From: Erodium maritimum
Taxonomy: Eukaryota; Streptophyta; Magnoliopsida; Geraniales; Geraniaceae
Direction: 5' to 3'
Length of the DNA: 64,000 nt
Assembly (NCBI GenBank): GCA_963921825.1
Contig: OY997593.1
Location: 54,854,039-54,918,038 of the forward strand
Below are positions 21,243 through 34,654 of this stretch, in pieces. A model generated the notes under the pieces. That model searched no databases. It saw nothing but the letters and a program-made list of their open reading frames with translations, and had not been told where the DNA came from. A program made the position numbers and the translations under genes. Every line of letters begins with the position of its first letter. Positions within the stretch are counted from its first letter, which is position 1.

Positions 21243-23330
21243 CTGGTTGTTTTTCAAAACTTTGGACCGTACGTCAATTAGGTGGGTAGAGTTAAGTCGT
21301 CAGGGTTCTAGTGTTCGGTTACGCAAATCGGAAATGTCCTACGCGTAGATTCGAGACGACGAGAGTCTCGGGTATTGAACTGCTTGGTTTGTGAGTTGCT
21401 TTGTCCTTTGTTGTGTCGATCGACTGAGATCGAGGTGGACTTATTGTTGTGCCGTGTGCCTTGGTTGAACTGGTATGCCGATCGATTGAGATAGAGGTTG
21501 ACTTAGCGAGTGATGCTCGAGCTGTATTATGACTTGCTGGTTTTGGTTGAGTGATCGTTTAGTGGGTTGCTGCCTTGTTCGGCCGTTGATCGATTGTCTA
21601 AGCTTGAAGTGTTGACTGGCCGGGTAGTGATCGTGCAATTACCGAAGCTCGAGATGTATAGCTGCAATGATTTGCTGTGTTTGTGCTGAATACTTTGTGC
21701 AAGATGTGAGTTGAATGTCCCGCATAAGCGGATGGTTAGTGGAATTTTCAAACGGGTCATGCCCAAATTTCTGCAAAACTAAAGTGTTTGTACTATCACG
21801 GGTTGACTCAGGGGCGCCACTATAGTCGAACGTGATGGGGGGATGTCAAGTGGTTACAACGCAATTCGGGGACGCCTGAACCGGGTTGTAACGACGTGAT
21901 GTCGACATGAATGTTATGTTAGAAAGAGCAAGCGTTAAGAACCTTGAAACTAAGCTGTTATTGGTACTTGTGGATTTGCTGGGTAACGTGAACTGTAGAC
22001 TGTGTGGTTGACTTTTGTGGAATTTTTGTGACGTGAAGTGTGGAGCGTGTGACTCATGTGTGAGATTTGTTGAACTGTGTGATTGGCTTGTGTGACGTAC
22101 AAGTGTACGGGTTTTCCCTGTTGTGTGAAACTAGTTGTGACTATGCTGAAAGCAGACTTGTTGTTGGTCCATGTGTGACTTTTGTGAAGCGTGTGTGAAC
22201 ATAAGTGTTTTAAGCGCATCGCTTTATACAAAATTACAAAAATAAACATGTGTGTTATCCGTGCAGCGGATATACGACATGATGCCTACTTACGTACCAC
22301 GAGGCACTAGGAGCGGCCAGTTAGGGGCCGAGGGCAGCCACCTGCAATTGGGTCGGCAGGGGCAACCAGTGCCCAAGGTGAATATGCTGAGGAGCATGTG
22401 AGAGATGATGTAGGACCGTCAGGGCTACCGCCTAGGGGTCCTCCAGTCGCAGAGCCGACCCAGGCGGCCACTCTAGAGGAGCTAGTTCACACAGTTCAGA
22501 GTCTCGCGTCGATCATCACCCAAAGGGAGACTGCGGCACCGGCACCAGAGTCTGTGCCTGATGCCACTACAGTTGTTGTTGTGAGGCCGAGTCAGGCCGA
22601 TAGCTACACAGCCCAGACGCTGAGGGACTTCCTCAGACTAGGTACTCCTGTCTTTTCCGGGGAGCCAGATCCCGAGGCAGCCGAGAGATGCTTGGAGCAG
22701 ATCACCCGCAACTTGGATACGTCGGGGATCGTGGATGGCCACATGAGAGTATCCTTTGTAGCGTTCCATCTGAAGGATGACACGTACCACTGGTGGTAGT
22801 GCGAGCAGATCAGGGTTGGAGACGACTTTCAGTTGTTCGGCAGGCTGTTCCTGGAGCAGTATTTCCCGAGGTCAGCACGAGATGACAGACACCAGCAGTT
22901 CCTAGAGCTCCGTCAGCGTGGGATGACTGTATCGGAGTATGAGGCGAGGTTCACATCCTTGTCTCGTTTCGCACCAGAGATGGTGTAGACCGAGGAGCGC
23001 CGTTGTAGGCGATTCGAGGGGGGACTCATCCCGTCGATCGTAGACCGAGTCACCGCCTTGAGGACTGAGGTGTACACTGAGCTAGTGGACCAGGCACTGG
23101 CAGTGGAGCGACACTTCCGAGAGACCGCCAGGGCTCAGGAGAGCAGGCCAAGACCGAGTGGCTTTCTAAGGTCGTCTGAGGGTCGCGATCCGAGGAGGCA
23201 GATGACCTCAGGATCTTTCCGGCCATAGCCTCAGTCTAGTGGGATGCGACAGATCGGAGCAGTGGCGTCTGTGGGACCTGCCCCATTAGAGAGGTTGTGC
23301 CCCCTGTGCAGGCAGGTGGGTCATCTGGCC

Positions 23331-26007
23331 TGTCACGCCCCAAATCCGGTTTTGACCGAACTCGAGACGTGAACTAAAATAAAATAAAAACAATAATAAA
23401 AGTAAATTTAAATAACATAAAACTCCGAATCTTTCATAATCCAAATCTGATGCCACGAGTCAAACGCTCAAATCCAGATAGATAAAGACACAGTTTAGTT
23501 CATAAACAGAAGATACGTCTCTACTAAAAGATAAACCCCCGGACTCTCGATGAGCTCTTGAGCTCTAAGACGTCCTCTACACCGACTCACCATCGAAACC
23601 TGTACAACAGTAAAAACAGAGGGGGTGAGCTTTCGCTCAGTAGGAAAAAGTAGTAACGGGAATGGACTTCCGCTCCGTCACCATAATTACTAAGTCAAGA
23701 ATATAAACTAATAACAGACAACACGAATAGAAAACCAACAGGAACCCAACATTATCGACCATAGAACCAAGCTAGGAAAACATATAAACAACAGAATATT
23801 ATACTATGACGTCTACTGCGAACATCACTCGAACCCAACATGACACGAACACAAGACAAGTACACCAGGAGACTCCGATCCACACACTCAGCTCAACATA
23901 TCGTACCGGAACACCACCTCGGTCTAGATATCTTCCCGGAATCCAGTATCGGGGTGAAACAAATACATCAGACCGGAATACACCCTCGGTCTAGATGTCT
24001 TCCAAACACACAGCATCGGGGTGAAACAATATACATCATACCTGAATACCCATTGGTCTAGATGTCTTCCCGGAAACGCACATCGGGGCAAGCAAACAAT
24101 ACATCATACTGGAAACGCACCTCGGGGTAAACAACAATACACCATACCAGAAACGCACTCGGCCTAGATGTCTTCCTGGAAACGCACATCGGGGTAAATA
24201 GCAATACATCACACACATACCGGACCGGCACACACCTCGGTCGGGTATCTTCCCGTTGCACGGGGTACAAGTCACACCGCACAATACCATACCACACATG
24301 TTCACCGAAATTATCATACCATCAAGGCTTACCGACACAACTTACCAACCACACCACATCGGTCTATCATTCACCCGATCATATCACAAGACAATAATTT
24401 ATACGACATTCAACACATTCATTCATCCAATCATAACACGAGATCATCATTTATATCACATTCAACACATTCAAATAGCATACCATGATTCTTAAAGTAA
24501 ACAAGGAATATAATATACATCGACATTTAAGGACTATTAACCACAATCACACACAACCAACACACAATCCTAAGACCCGACATGGCCACATGATTCTACA
24601 GCACGACTATTCCCATAATTGAAAGCGGTTATTCTAGTTAATCACATCCTATATGCAAGCTAAGACTTTTCCGGTTATTATCATCATATATGCATACTAT
24701 TAACATTCTTTAATTAAAAGCGGTAATTACTACTCTTCCCTACCTCAAGTGCTTTCCAAACGCTTAGTCACACGAACGCTTAATAGTCTCCTCCTCTGAG
24801 CTCGAGAGTAAAGTCTAGGATCATAAATTAATACTAGAATTAATAAACATTCAAGGTTGGTTTTAATGAGAAATACCTAAATTACCCCTAACGAATAAAG
24901 TTGGGCCAAAAGGTAAATTGGGCCCGAAAAAGGCCCAATTCGGGCGGCCCACAGATTCAGCACCCGACCCGAACCGTGCCCCTCAGAGGCCCGGCACCAG
25001 ACCCGGACCGTGCCCCTCAAAGGGCCGGCGCCAAGCCCGGACCGTGCCGCTCAGAGGGCCGGTCAGGGACCCTCTCCGTGCCGCTCAGAGGGCCGACCAG
25101 AGGCCCTTTCCGCGCCAAATCTGGGCAGACACAACTTCTTCTTCCCCAACTTCGTTTCCACGAAAATCTACTTCAAAAACTCCATTTCTAACCTCATCAA
25201 ACTCCAAAATAAGTCACCAAAACCCTCAAGCTTCAATACCCAAATGGGTTTCCTCAAACATCAACAATCAATTGATTTCTAACCAAAACCTCCATTAATC
25301 TTCATCAAAACAACCATGTAACAACAAATAAATCAAAACCCATCTAGTTCAAGCAATTTCCATGGAAACCCACAACCCCAAATTGATTGAAAGTAGATTG
25401 TTAGAGCTTACTTACCTTGGAAAGGGAGAGAGGATGAAGGTGGAGGTGTTTTGGAGAGGTTTGGTGATGAAAATCCCTTAAAGTTGCTTCCTTTCTTCAC
25501 TATCTTCTTCTCCAAGCAATGAAGCTCCCAAGCTCTCCCTTCCTCTTGTGATTTTCTGCCACCAAGGAAGAATGGGCTGAAATGTTGTCCCAAGTGAGTC
25601 TTAAACGTAAGGTTGAATTGACCAAAAGGCACTCCCTTGCTCCTTTCTTCTATTTTGGCACTAATGAGGGCAAATGGGTCATTAGAGACCCATTTTTTCT
25701 CCTCCAAGCCACCATGTACAAGTGTCCTAGTGGGGGCCACCTTGTCCTTAATAATTTCCAGCACCTTTAATTTAATTAGGTTTAGTCGTTAATTAATCTT
25801 AGTTTGACCAGAGTTTGACTTTATCGCAAAGACAGTCATTTGAAAGGAAATGACCCAACTAAGCTAACTGTAGCGACGACTAAGCTTTTTGGGCCCCGGA
25901 AAGGTCCCGAATGACTCCCGGAGTCATTGGTTGACTTTTCCGACCGAAAGTCAACTTTCGCCAAAAATCATCGGTTCGATCGGGATCGACCGGGGGCGGT
26001 TCTTACA
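23331..26007 (-). mobile_element. Solo LTR of the same gypsy family, reversed, inside gag
   Basis: The sequence from tgtcacgccccaaat (23331) to gggggcggttcttaca (26007) is a full-length LTR in reverse orientation, of the same family as the flanking LTRs. The 5-bp target duplication tggcc lies on both sides (23326-23330 and 26008-26012). No internal region is present, so it arose by insertion and LTR-LTR recombination. At 2,677 bp it is intermediate in length between the two outer LTRs, with about five or six copies of the internal minisatellite unit (23880-24240). Confidence 0.92.
23600..23639 (-). promoter_or_regulatory. Conserved LTR hairpin plus 3'-splice-like site (reversed copy)
   Basis: On the minus strand TGAGC-GAAA-GCTCA (23639-23626) is followed by CCCCC, a pyrimidine-rich run and CAG at 23602-23600. 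The hairpin is identical to that of the outer LTRs. Confidence 0.6.
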
Positions 26008-26179
26008 TGGCCCGAGATTGTCCGAGGAGTAGTGGACCTGCAGATCGCCCAGCGGGTCGTCCGACGAGGGTCGAGGAGAGGCCGCATGCCGATGAGAGGA
26101 TATTCTACCATTGTGGCCGACTAGGACACATCTCTAGTGTGTGTCCCGACTGGGGGCGGTTCTTACATGCTACCATTGC

Positions 26180-29100
26180 GGCCGATATCCCTCCATTCAC
26201 GTCCAGCTACAGTGGCCCCTATAGCTGAATCGTGATGGTACATACACTTCAGTTTCTGCAGAAATTCGGGCATGACCTGTTCGTAAATTAAATTAACCAT
26301 ACGCTTATGCGGGACAACCAAACATTACTTGCACACAACACCCAATCACCATCATAGCACACAACAAATGATCTCAACTTTTACACCGTGGCCTCAGTAA
26401 TTTCACGATTACCGCCCGACTAAGTTCAAACTTGGAAAACAATTTGACTCACACAATAACCACAACTCACACAAGTTCACCAAGAGTCCACGGCACTTAG
26501 GCCGGACGTTTCACCAATAAAACAACGGCCGACCAAGGCGGCAACCCACATAACAATTAATCCACCAACACGTCATAGCCAGTCCGAGCCTCGCTCGTTA
26601 ACCAACCTCGATCTCAACCGGTCGGCATCATGGATCCACTAAGGTGTACAACAAACAGGGAAAAAAGGTACAAAATCACGTAAGGTAAAACTTAAACAAT
26701 GCACTTTAACCAACGAGGCTCTCGTCGTTTCGACTCTACGCATAGGGCAATTCCGACTTGCGTCACCGAGCACTACGACCTTAGCCACCTAACTCTACCC
26801 ACCTAGTTGACGTACGGTCCGAGGTTTTGAAAACTCATTTCAAAATGAAACCAGGCTGTAATACCAAATTGTCACGCCCTAGATCCGGTTTTGATCGGAC
26901 TCGAGACGTGATCTTAAAACAATAAATAAAAACGGTAAATTACAATAGGCAAATCTAAAAAAGTGATAATAAATCAAACGGAAGAGTTAACAGCTCTTAA
27001 AAACCAATACACACGGTTTAGTTCAAATCCAACTGCACGTCTCTAGACCTACTAGACAAGACCCACACCAGCTCTCAAGCTCAGCTGTGTCCTACTAGCA
27101 CAAATCCCGCTCAACACCTGAAACACCACAAAGTAAGGGGTGAGCTTTCGCCCAGTAGAAAAAGTAGTTAAGGTAATGAACATCGGCTCACCACCACGAG
27201 TAACCGTCCAATTAGGGCATACTAGTACAGCACAACTAACTGCCAACCGGGGTTCATAGCCAAACTTACAACACACTCAACGACAGCTTTCACACAATAA
27301 AACATTAACCAAACAGTAACAGCATCACACACACAAGCAACCAGCACACGTCCCGTACCGTAGTCCCCGAACTCCGCTGGCTGTACACAGCCCGACTCTA
27401 TCATATCAAACCGATAAGTCAAAGTATCAAAACGGACTACCTCTCGGTCCAGAGGAGACGCATAACGTCAGAGGAGACGTATAACATCAAGGCTGCCGAA
27501 AACATCCCTATGGGGACACATATCATCGGGGCTCTCGAAAACGTCCCCAAAGGACCATAGATCAGCGAGGCTGAAACACGGCACCTAGTGCCCATCACGA
27601 CCCGTAGGCCCAATACGAACCACATGCCCAATCACGACCCGTAGGCCCAATCACAACCCGTATGCCCAATACGACCCGTCGGCCCAATCACAAACATCGG
27701 CCTATATGTCCTACACCGACGTACCCCCTCGATGTAGGCATCGTACCGGAATAACACACCGGGGGACCACACATACGTGGGACCACATCATCGGCCTAGG
27801 TACTACCCCACACCAGCACACCCCATCGGTGTAGGTACCGTACCAGAATGTAATTACTCTTGGAACACACATCAAGATATTAACACACATCGCAATGCCA
27901 CAGATCAAGCGCGGCTCAACAAGCCCAACAATCTTACCACAATTACACGACACGTCGGTCTATCACTCACCCGACCATATCACAATTAAGGATTCACAAT
28001 GCAACAGTCACGGCACACTTGCCCACACATAGCAACAACATGTTCACCGGATATACTAATTCTTGACTCTTAAATTTATCGACACTAGGTCACACGGCAT
28101 GCATTTCAAACAATAACAGGCAATTAAATCAGCACACAACCTACGGCTCGACATGGCCAATCTACCAGCACGGCAATTTCCTAAGTATTGAAAGCGGCTA
28201 AACTAGTGAATCACATCCTACATGTTACTAAGACTCGTCTGGTTATTATATAATATAAACGATCGTTCTAGTTTTGTTATTACCTAGCATGCATACTAGT
28301 AACTTTCCGCTATTAAACCGGCATCTGCTACTTTCCCTACCTCAAGACGATCACAACAGCTGCGTCTCCTAGCTGGTGACGTCCTGGCCTAACTCCGGTC
28401 TTCTCGGGCGAAGTCCAAGTCTGATTTTAACAGGTAAAACTTACAATCAGTTCCGGTACAGTCCAAATTAAATTCAACAAGTTACCTTTTAAACTCGAAC
28501 GGGTCAAAAGAGGGATTATACGACGAATCGGGTTCGAGCACCCGAGCCCCGAGCAAGGAACCGGTGCACGGTTCCCGAGGCACGGTTCCTAATGCACGGA
28601 TCCCTATGCACAAGTTACGAGGCATGGTTCCCGAGGTGCCCAGTTCGGCGTTCCCGCTTTTAACCCCGTCCTAAGTCCGATTTGACAGTCCGGTGGTTCA
28701 ACGTCCCGACGTTCCTGATTCGTTCAACAGTCCCAAAATCCGTTTTAAATTAAATCTGTTTTTAAACCCTTTTTAATTTAAATCAGTTTTTGTTTTAAAA
28801 CTCTTTTTAAATCCTTTTCTATTATTTCTTTAATTTTTTTGATTCAACTTCGTTCTATCAGATCCAGAAAGTTCCTCGGGAAAAGAAAAGGGAGAAGAAG
28901 GTTTCGGGTCAAATTCCGACCGACCACCGGCAGTCACATTACCGGCCGAGGCCTCACGGTGGTTACGACGCTCACCGTAGGGGAAAAGATGGCGGTTGGG
29001 CGGAGCACGGTTCTCTCGCCTCAAATCTGAACCGTGCAGATCTCTCCGGTGGCGGGGCGGCGACGACGCGTTGGACCTGGAATGGCGCGGGGGAGATACG

Positions 29101-29630
29101 GTTCCGAGCACTGTCTCCCGTCACTGGCACAACACGGGAGGCGGCGTTGAGGTGCGAAGGCCTTCTCCTTCGCCGGCGAGCCCGAAACCCCCACGGTGAA
29201 GAGGAGGGGTAGAGAGGAAGGTGCGCGGGACGAGAGGAGAGGGAGAGAAGCTATGTGGTGAAGAGAGGAGAGAGGGAGGGAGAGACGGCGGGATTGAGAA
29301 GAGGGAGAGAGAGGCTCGGTTGCTAAGAGGAAGGAGAGAGGGTTTGAGAGGACGGCGGCGTTGAGGGAGGGAGAAAATGGAGTCTAAACCCTAAAATGGG
29401 GCTTATAAAGCACGGGCCAGGGTAATAAGTGGGCTTTGGCGGATGTTGGGCTGCACGGCCTAAAGCGAGGATTGGCTGGGTCGGGCCTGCTGTTTGGGTC
29501 TGGTTCAGCCCGTTTCTCTTATTACTTTTTTAAAAAAAAAACAACACAAATTTTCGATCTGACTTCCAACCACGACGTTACCAACGAACACATTAAAACT
29601 TAAACCTTTTTAATCGGAGCGGTCTTTACA
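26180..29630 (-). mobile_element. Truncated gypsy element of a second family: LTR plus leader, reversed
   Basis: The LTR runs from tgtcacgccctagatcc (26874) to gcggtctttaca (29630) in reverse orientation, 2,757 bp, and differs in most of its length from the outer LTRs. Left of it, on the minus strand, lie a slightly mutated primer binding site (tggtattacagcc-like, about 26862-26870) and leader sequence to about 26190. That leader is homologous to the outer element's leader near 21700-21830. The rest of the element and its second LTR are missing. The LTR contains its own short arrays: gcccaatcacgacccgtag units at 27590-27700 and gcacggttcccgagg units at 28560-28650. Confidence 0.8.
27118..27154 (-). 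promoter_or_regulatory. Conserved LTR hairpin plus 3'-splice-like site (second family)
   Basis: On the minus strand the hairpin reads TGGGC-GAAA-GCTCA. The single A-to-G change relative to the other family gives a G-U wobble in RNA, so pairing is kept. A TTTGTGGTGTTTCAG acceptor-like word follows 23 nt later. Confidence 0.55.
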
Positions 29631-32600
29631 ATAGTCCTAAGTAGTGTATGTCGTGCATGTGAGATTAGGGTAGCTGATTGCTCTTTTCTCGGTGATTTGC
29701 TTGTGTTAAACATGATGGCATTTAATGTGATCTTGGGGATGAACTGGCTTGCGAGGTACCGGGCGTCGATCGACTGCTATCGACGGCATGTGACAGTTGT
29801 TTCGGGTGACACGATCGTCACTTGTGTACTGGGGAGTAGGAGCGGAGTCCTCTTGTTAGCTTTGACCTTGGGAGATGAGGTGGCGACCGAGCCGAGCAGA
29901 TTGCTGTCGCGTGTAGTGTGTGAGTTCCCGGAGGTCTTTCCGGAGGAGTTGTCAGGGTTACCGCCAGTGCGCGAGGTTGAGTTCAAGATTGACCTGATAC
30001 CGGGGACGGCGCCGATATCGATGGCTCCGTACCGGTTTGCACCAGCCGAGTTGGTCGAGCTGAAGCGACAACTGGAGGAGCTTCGGGAGAAGGGATTTAT
30101 CCATCCGAATGCTTCACCGTGGGGAGGACCCACCCTCTTCGTGAAGAAGAAGGTTGGAGCGCTGAGGATGTGCATCGATTACCGGAAGTTGAACCGGGTC
30201 ACGGTGAAGAACCGCTACCCGATGCCGAGGATCGATGACTTGTTCGATCAGCTGAGAGGGGTGAAGTGTTTCTCAAAGATCGATATGCGATCTGGGTATT
30301 ATCAGTTGCGAGTTCGGGAGGATGATGTGGAGAAGACCGCGTTTCGGACACGCTATGGTCACTACGAGTTTCTAGTGATGTCGTTCGGGTTGACGAACGC
30401 GCCTGCAGCGTTCATGGATCTGATGAACGACATTTTCCGGCCGTACTTAGACCAGTTCGTGGTGGTGTTCGTAGATGACATTATGATTTATTCGCCAAGT
30501 GAGGAGTTTCACGTGGAGCATCTAAGGACAGTTTTGACTTTGTTGCATACTCACCAGTTGTACGGAAACTTGGAGAAGTGCGAGTTCTGGCTCGCCGAGG
30601 TGAAATTCCTCGGGCATGTTGTATCTCGAGAGGGTATAATGGTCGATCCGACGAAGATCGATGCGGTTTCGAAGTGGGCACGGCCCACGAGTGCCTTTGA
30701 GATCCGTAGATTCCTAGGCTTGGCAGAATACTACCGACGGTTCGTCCAGGATTTCTCACGTTAGGTCGCACCGATGACTGCGCTGACGCGCAAGGGAGCC
30801 GAGTTTGTGTGGACTGAGGGTTGTGAGCGCTCCTTTACAGAGCTAAAGGCTCGTCTGACTACCGCACTCGTGTTGATCGTGCCGGAGCGCGGAATTAGAT
30901 ATGATGTGTATTGTGATGCGTCCGGTGAAGGACTAGGTTGTGTGTTGATGCAGTCGGGGAAGGTAGTTGCTTATGGCTCCAGGCAGCTGAAGATACACGA
31001 GCATAACTACCCGACCCATGATTTAGAGCTAGCAGCGATCGTATTCGCGCTGAAGAGCTGGCGACATTACTTGTATGGCGAGAGGTTCCGAGTGTTCTCG
31101 GATCACAAGAGTCTCAAGTACAGCTTCTTTCAGCGAGACTTGAACATGCACCAGAGGAGGTGGATGGAGTTACTTGAGGAATACGACTTCGAGCTACTCT
31201 ACCATCCGGGCAAGGCGAACGTCGTTGTCGATGCCCTAAGTAGGATGTCGATTCATTGTCTTGCCGGTATATCAGTCCGAGAGTGGGACATGATGGGAGA
31301 GTTGAGTACGTTTGGGCTTGAGCTAGATGAGGTTACGAGTGGCGTGGCCATGTGTTCGCTAGTGGCTCAGCCCACGCTGGTTTTCCGAGTACTAGAGGCG
31401 TAGGCTGGTGATGCCGAGGCGGCAGAGATCCGAGAGAGGATTGCCAGTGAGGATGATACGGAAAATTGGGAGCAGGGTACCGATCAGGGTTTGCGATACC
31501 GAGGAGGTATGTTTGTGCCGCGCAGCTGTAGAGATAACGTATTGAGAGAGTCTCATCACTCACGTCTTACGGTGCACTCGGGTGGCACTAAGATGTATCG
31601 AGATGTTAGACGACAGTTTTGGTGGAGCGGGATGCGGAGAGCGATTGCAGATTTTGTCTCGAGGTGCCTCACTTGTCAGCAAGTGAAGGTCGAGCACCAA
31701 CGTCCCGCTGGTTTATTGCAGCCACTACCGATCGCACAGTGGAAGTGGGAACACGTCAGGATGGACTTCGTGTGCGGCTTACCGAGATCGCCGAGAGGGC
31801 ATGACGCAGTTTGGGTAGTGGTCGACCGACTGACCAAGTCGGCGCACTTTTTAGCCATGAGGATGGCCGATACGGTTGATACTCTAAGCCGTCTGTACGT
31901 TCGGGAGATTATCCGTCTTCACGAGGTTCCAATGTCGGTTGTGTCCGACAGAGACCCTCGATTCACCTCCAGGTTTTGGGAGAGTTTGTAGAGAGCACTG
32001 GGGACCGAGGTCCTACTGAGTACATCGTACCACCCGCGAATAGATGGCCAGTCCGAGCGCACGATTCAGATCTTAGAGGATATGTTGCGAGCATACATGT
32101 TAGACTTCCGAGGATCATGGTAGGACCACTTACCGTTAGTAGAGTTCGCCTACAACAAAAGATTCCAGGCTAGTATTGGATGGCACCGTTCGAAGCGTTG
32201 TATGGTAGGCCGTGTCGATCGCCCGTGTGTTTGGCAGAGGTGGGAGATAGGAGTTTGCTTGGTCCGGATCTTGTTCGAGAAACGACCGAGAAGGTCGCGT
32301 TGATTCGTGAGCGGCTGAAGACCGCGCAGAGCCGACAGAAGAGTTATGCTGATAGACGGCGTCGACCTCTCGAGTTTGTAGTTGGTAATCATGTGTTCCT
32401 GAAGGTGATCCCGAAGAAGGGGATGATATGGTTCAACCGCGGCGGAGGCAAGTTCGCCCCGCGGTACATCGGACCTTTTGAGATTCTGGACAGAGTGGGA
32501 GCCGTTGCCTACCGTCTTGCACTGCCACCGCAGCTTGGGAACGTTCACAACGTCTTCCACGTTTCCCAACTGCGGAAGTACACGACGGACCCCTCCCACG

Positions 32601-32803
32601 TCATTGAGTGGACGGACATCGACGTAGCCGAGGATGTTTCGTATGAGGAATAGCCAGTAAGGATTCTGGATGCGCGAGGGCAGGTCTTGCGTGGCAAGAC
32701 CATTAGACTGGTCCGGCTGCAGTGGAGGCACCACGGAGAAGAGTCGACATGGAAGCGCGAAGATGAGGTTCGCGCGAAGTACCCCAAACTGTTCGACCCT
32801 TGA
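29631..32803 (+). pseudogene. pol of the gypsy element: protease end, RT, RNase H, integrase, chromodomain-like tail
   Basis: The frame is open from the nested element's edge (VCRACEIRV) through the protease C-terminus ([16 protein letters not shown]). Reverse transcriptase follows: [33 protein letters not shown], and the catalytic box [11 protein letters not shown]. RNase [49 protein letters not shown]. Integrase: [11 protein letters not shown] with [10 protein letters not shown] (zinc-binding HHCC), then [19 protein letters not shown] and DGQSERTIQ for the D, D and E. The end has [11 protein letters not shown] and a chromodomain-like VRLQWRHHGEESTWKREDEV. Stops (TAG) lie at about 30762, 31401, 31989, 32121 and 32651, with a frameshift near 32175. 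The protease active-site region is missing at the nested insertion. Not functional. Confidence 0.93.
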
Positions 32804-32837
32804 GGTACGTTCGTTTTAAATTTCGCGGACGAAATTT

Positions 32838-32854
32838 CTTTAAGGGGGGTAGAC
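32838..32854 (+). other. Polypurine tract region
   Basis: The purine-rich word taaggggggtagac lies immediately before the 3' LTR start at 32855, the normal place for plus-strand primer synthesis. Confidence 0.75.
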
Positions 32855-34654
32855 TGTAAGAACTGCCCCTGGTCGATCCCGGTCGAACCGGTGATTTCTG
32901 GCGAAAGTTGACTTTCGGCCGGAAAAGTCAACCGATGACCCCGGGAGTCATTCGGGCCTTTCCAGGACCCAAAAATCTTATCCGTCGTTACAGTTAGCTT
33001 AATTGGGTCGTTTCCTTTCAAATGACTAATTTTACGAAAAAGTCAATTTCGGGTCAACGGAGCCAAATTCGGAACTTTACCGAATTTAATACAAGTGTGC
33101 TGGAAAATACTATGGTTCAAGGTGGACCCACATGGTCATGTGTCCATGATGGCTTGGAGGAGAAGAAATGGGTCTCTAATGACCCATTTACCCTCACATA
33201 TGCCAAAAGAGAACAAAGGGAACTTGAGGGTATTTTGGTCCATCCAATTTTAGGTTAAAGGGACCATTTGGAAGAGCATTTCAGCTCACTCTTGTGTGTT
33301 GGCCGAAAATTATAGAGAGAGGGAGAGGAGTTGAAGACACCATTGCTTGGAGAAGAAGATAGTGAAGAAAGGAAGCAACTTTGAGGGTTTTTCTTCACCA
33401 AATCTCTCCAAAACACCTCCATCTTCATCCTCTCTTTATCCCCAAGGTAAGTAAGCTCTAACAATCTATTTTCAATCAGTTTGAGGTTATGGGTTTCCAT
33501 TGAAATTGCATGAACTTGTTGGGTTTTGAGTTAGTTGTTGTTAGATGATAGTTTAGTGAAGAGAAGTAGAAGTTTTAGCTAGAAGTCTTGTGGGTTTTGA
33601 TTGTTTTGAAGAAACCCATTATGGGTATTGAAGTTTGGGGATTTTTGTGACTGATTTCGGAGTTTGATAAGATTAGAAATGGAGTTTTTGAAGTAGATTT
33701 TCGTGGAAACGAAGTTGGGGAAGAAGAAGTTGGGTCTCCAGATTTGGCACGGAAGGGCCTCTGGCCGGCCCTCTGAGTGGCGCGGAGAGGGTCCCTGACC
33801 GGCCTTCTGAGCGGCACGGTCCGAGCTTGGTGTCGACCCTCTGAGGGGCACGGTCTGGGTCCCAGACTAGCCCTCTGAGTGGCACGATCTAGGCCTCTGG
33901 CCGGCCCTCTAGGGGCACGGTCCGGGTCCTAGACTGGCCCTCTGAGGGGCACGGTCCGGGCCTGGTGCCGGGCCTGTGGGCCGCCAGGAACGGGCCTTGT
34001 CCGGCCGAATTTGCCTTTGGTCCAAGTTTTTAATGGTTAGGGGTAATTTAGGTATTTCTCATTAAAACCGCTTGATTGTTTATTAATTCTAGTATTAATT
34101 TATGATCCTAGACGTCGTTCTCGAGCTCGGAGGAGGAGACTACTAGGAGTTCTCGTTGACTAAGCGTTCGGAAAGCACTTGAGGTAGGGAAGAGTAGTAA
34201 TTATCGCTTTTAATTAAAGAATTTTAATAGTATGCATATAGGACATAATAACCGGTAAAGTCTTAGCTTGCATATAAGATGTGATTAACTAGAATAAGCG
34301 CTTTCAATTATGGGAATTGTCGTGCTGTAGAATCACATGTGGCCATGTCGGGCCTTAGGACTGTGTGTTGGTTGTGTTTGATTGTGGTTAATGGTCCTTA
34401 AATGTCGATGTATTGTATATTCTTTGTTTACTTTAGGAATCATGGTATGCTATATGAATGTGATGAATGTGATATAAATGGTGATCTCGTTTTATGATTG
34501 GGTGAATGAATGTGTTGTATGTGATACGAATTGTTGTCTTGTGATATGATCGGGTGAATGATAGACCGGTGTGATGTTCTTGGTAAGTGTGTCGGTAAGT
34601 TTTGATGGTATGAAAAGTTTGGTGTACATGTTTGGTATGTTGTTGTGTGGTGTG

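Larger units (their letters stand above)
22282..26227 (+). pseudogene. gag of the gypsy element, interrupted and with stops
   Basis: The frame from about 22398 encodes a capsid-type gag: LRDFLRLGTPVFSGEPDPEA, then HLKDDTYHWW, then FLEQYFPRSARDDRHQQFLE and MTVSEYEARFTSLSRFAPE, the classic plant retrotrans_gag signature. In-frame TAG stops occur at about 22798, 22987 and 23227. The first zinc knuckle (CPLCRQVGHLA) is cut at 23330 by a reversed solo LTR and resumes at 26008 (CPRSSGP). A second knuckle-like motif, YHCGRLGHISSVCP, lies near 26107-26150. The N-terminal start is out of frame with the body, so a frameshift lies between 22282 and 22398. Confidence 0.85.

Noticed and set aside
28830..29200. 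Open frames of 63-93 codons on both strands
   Set aside because: They lie within the reversed second-family LTR; low-complexity, Arg-rich products with no homology that I recognise.
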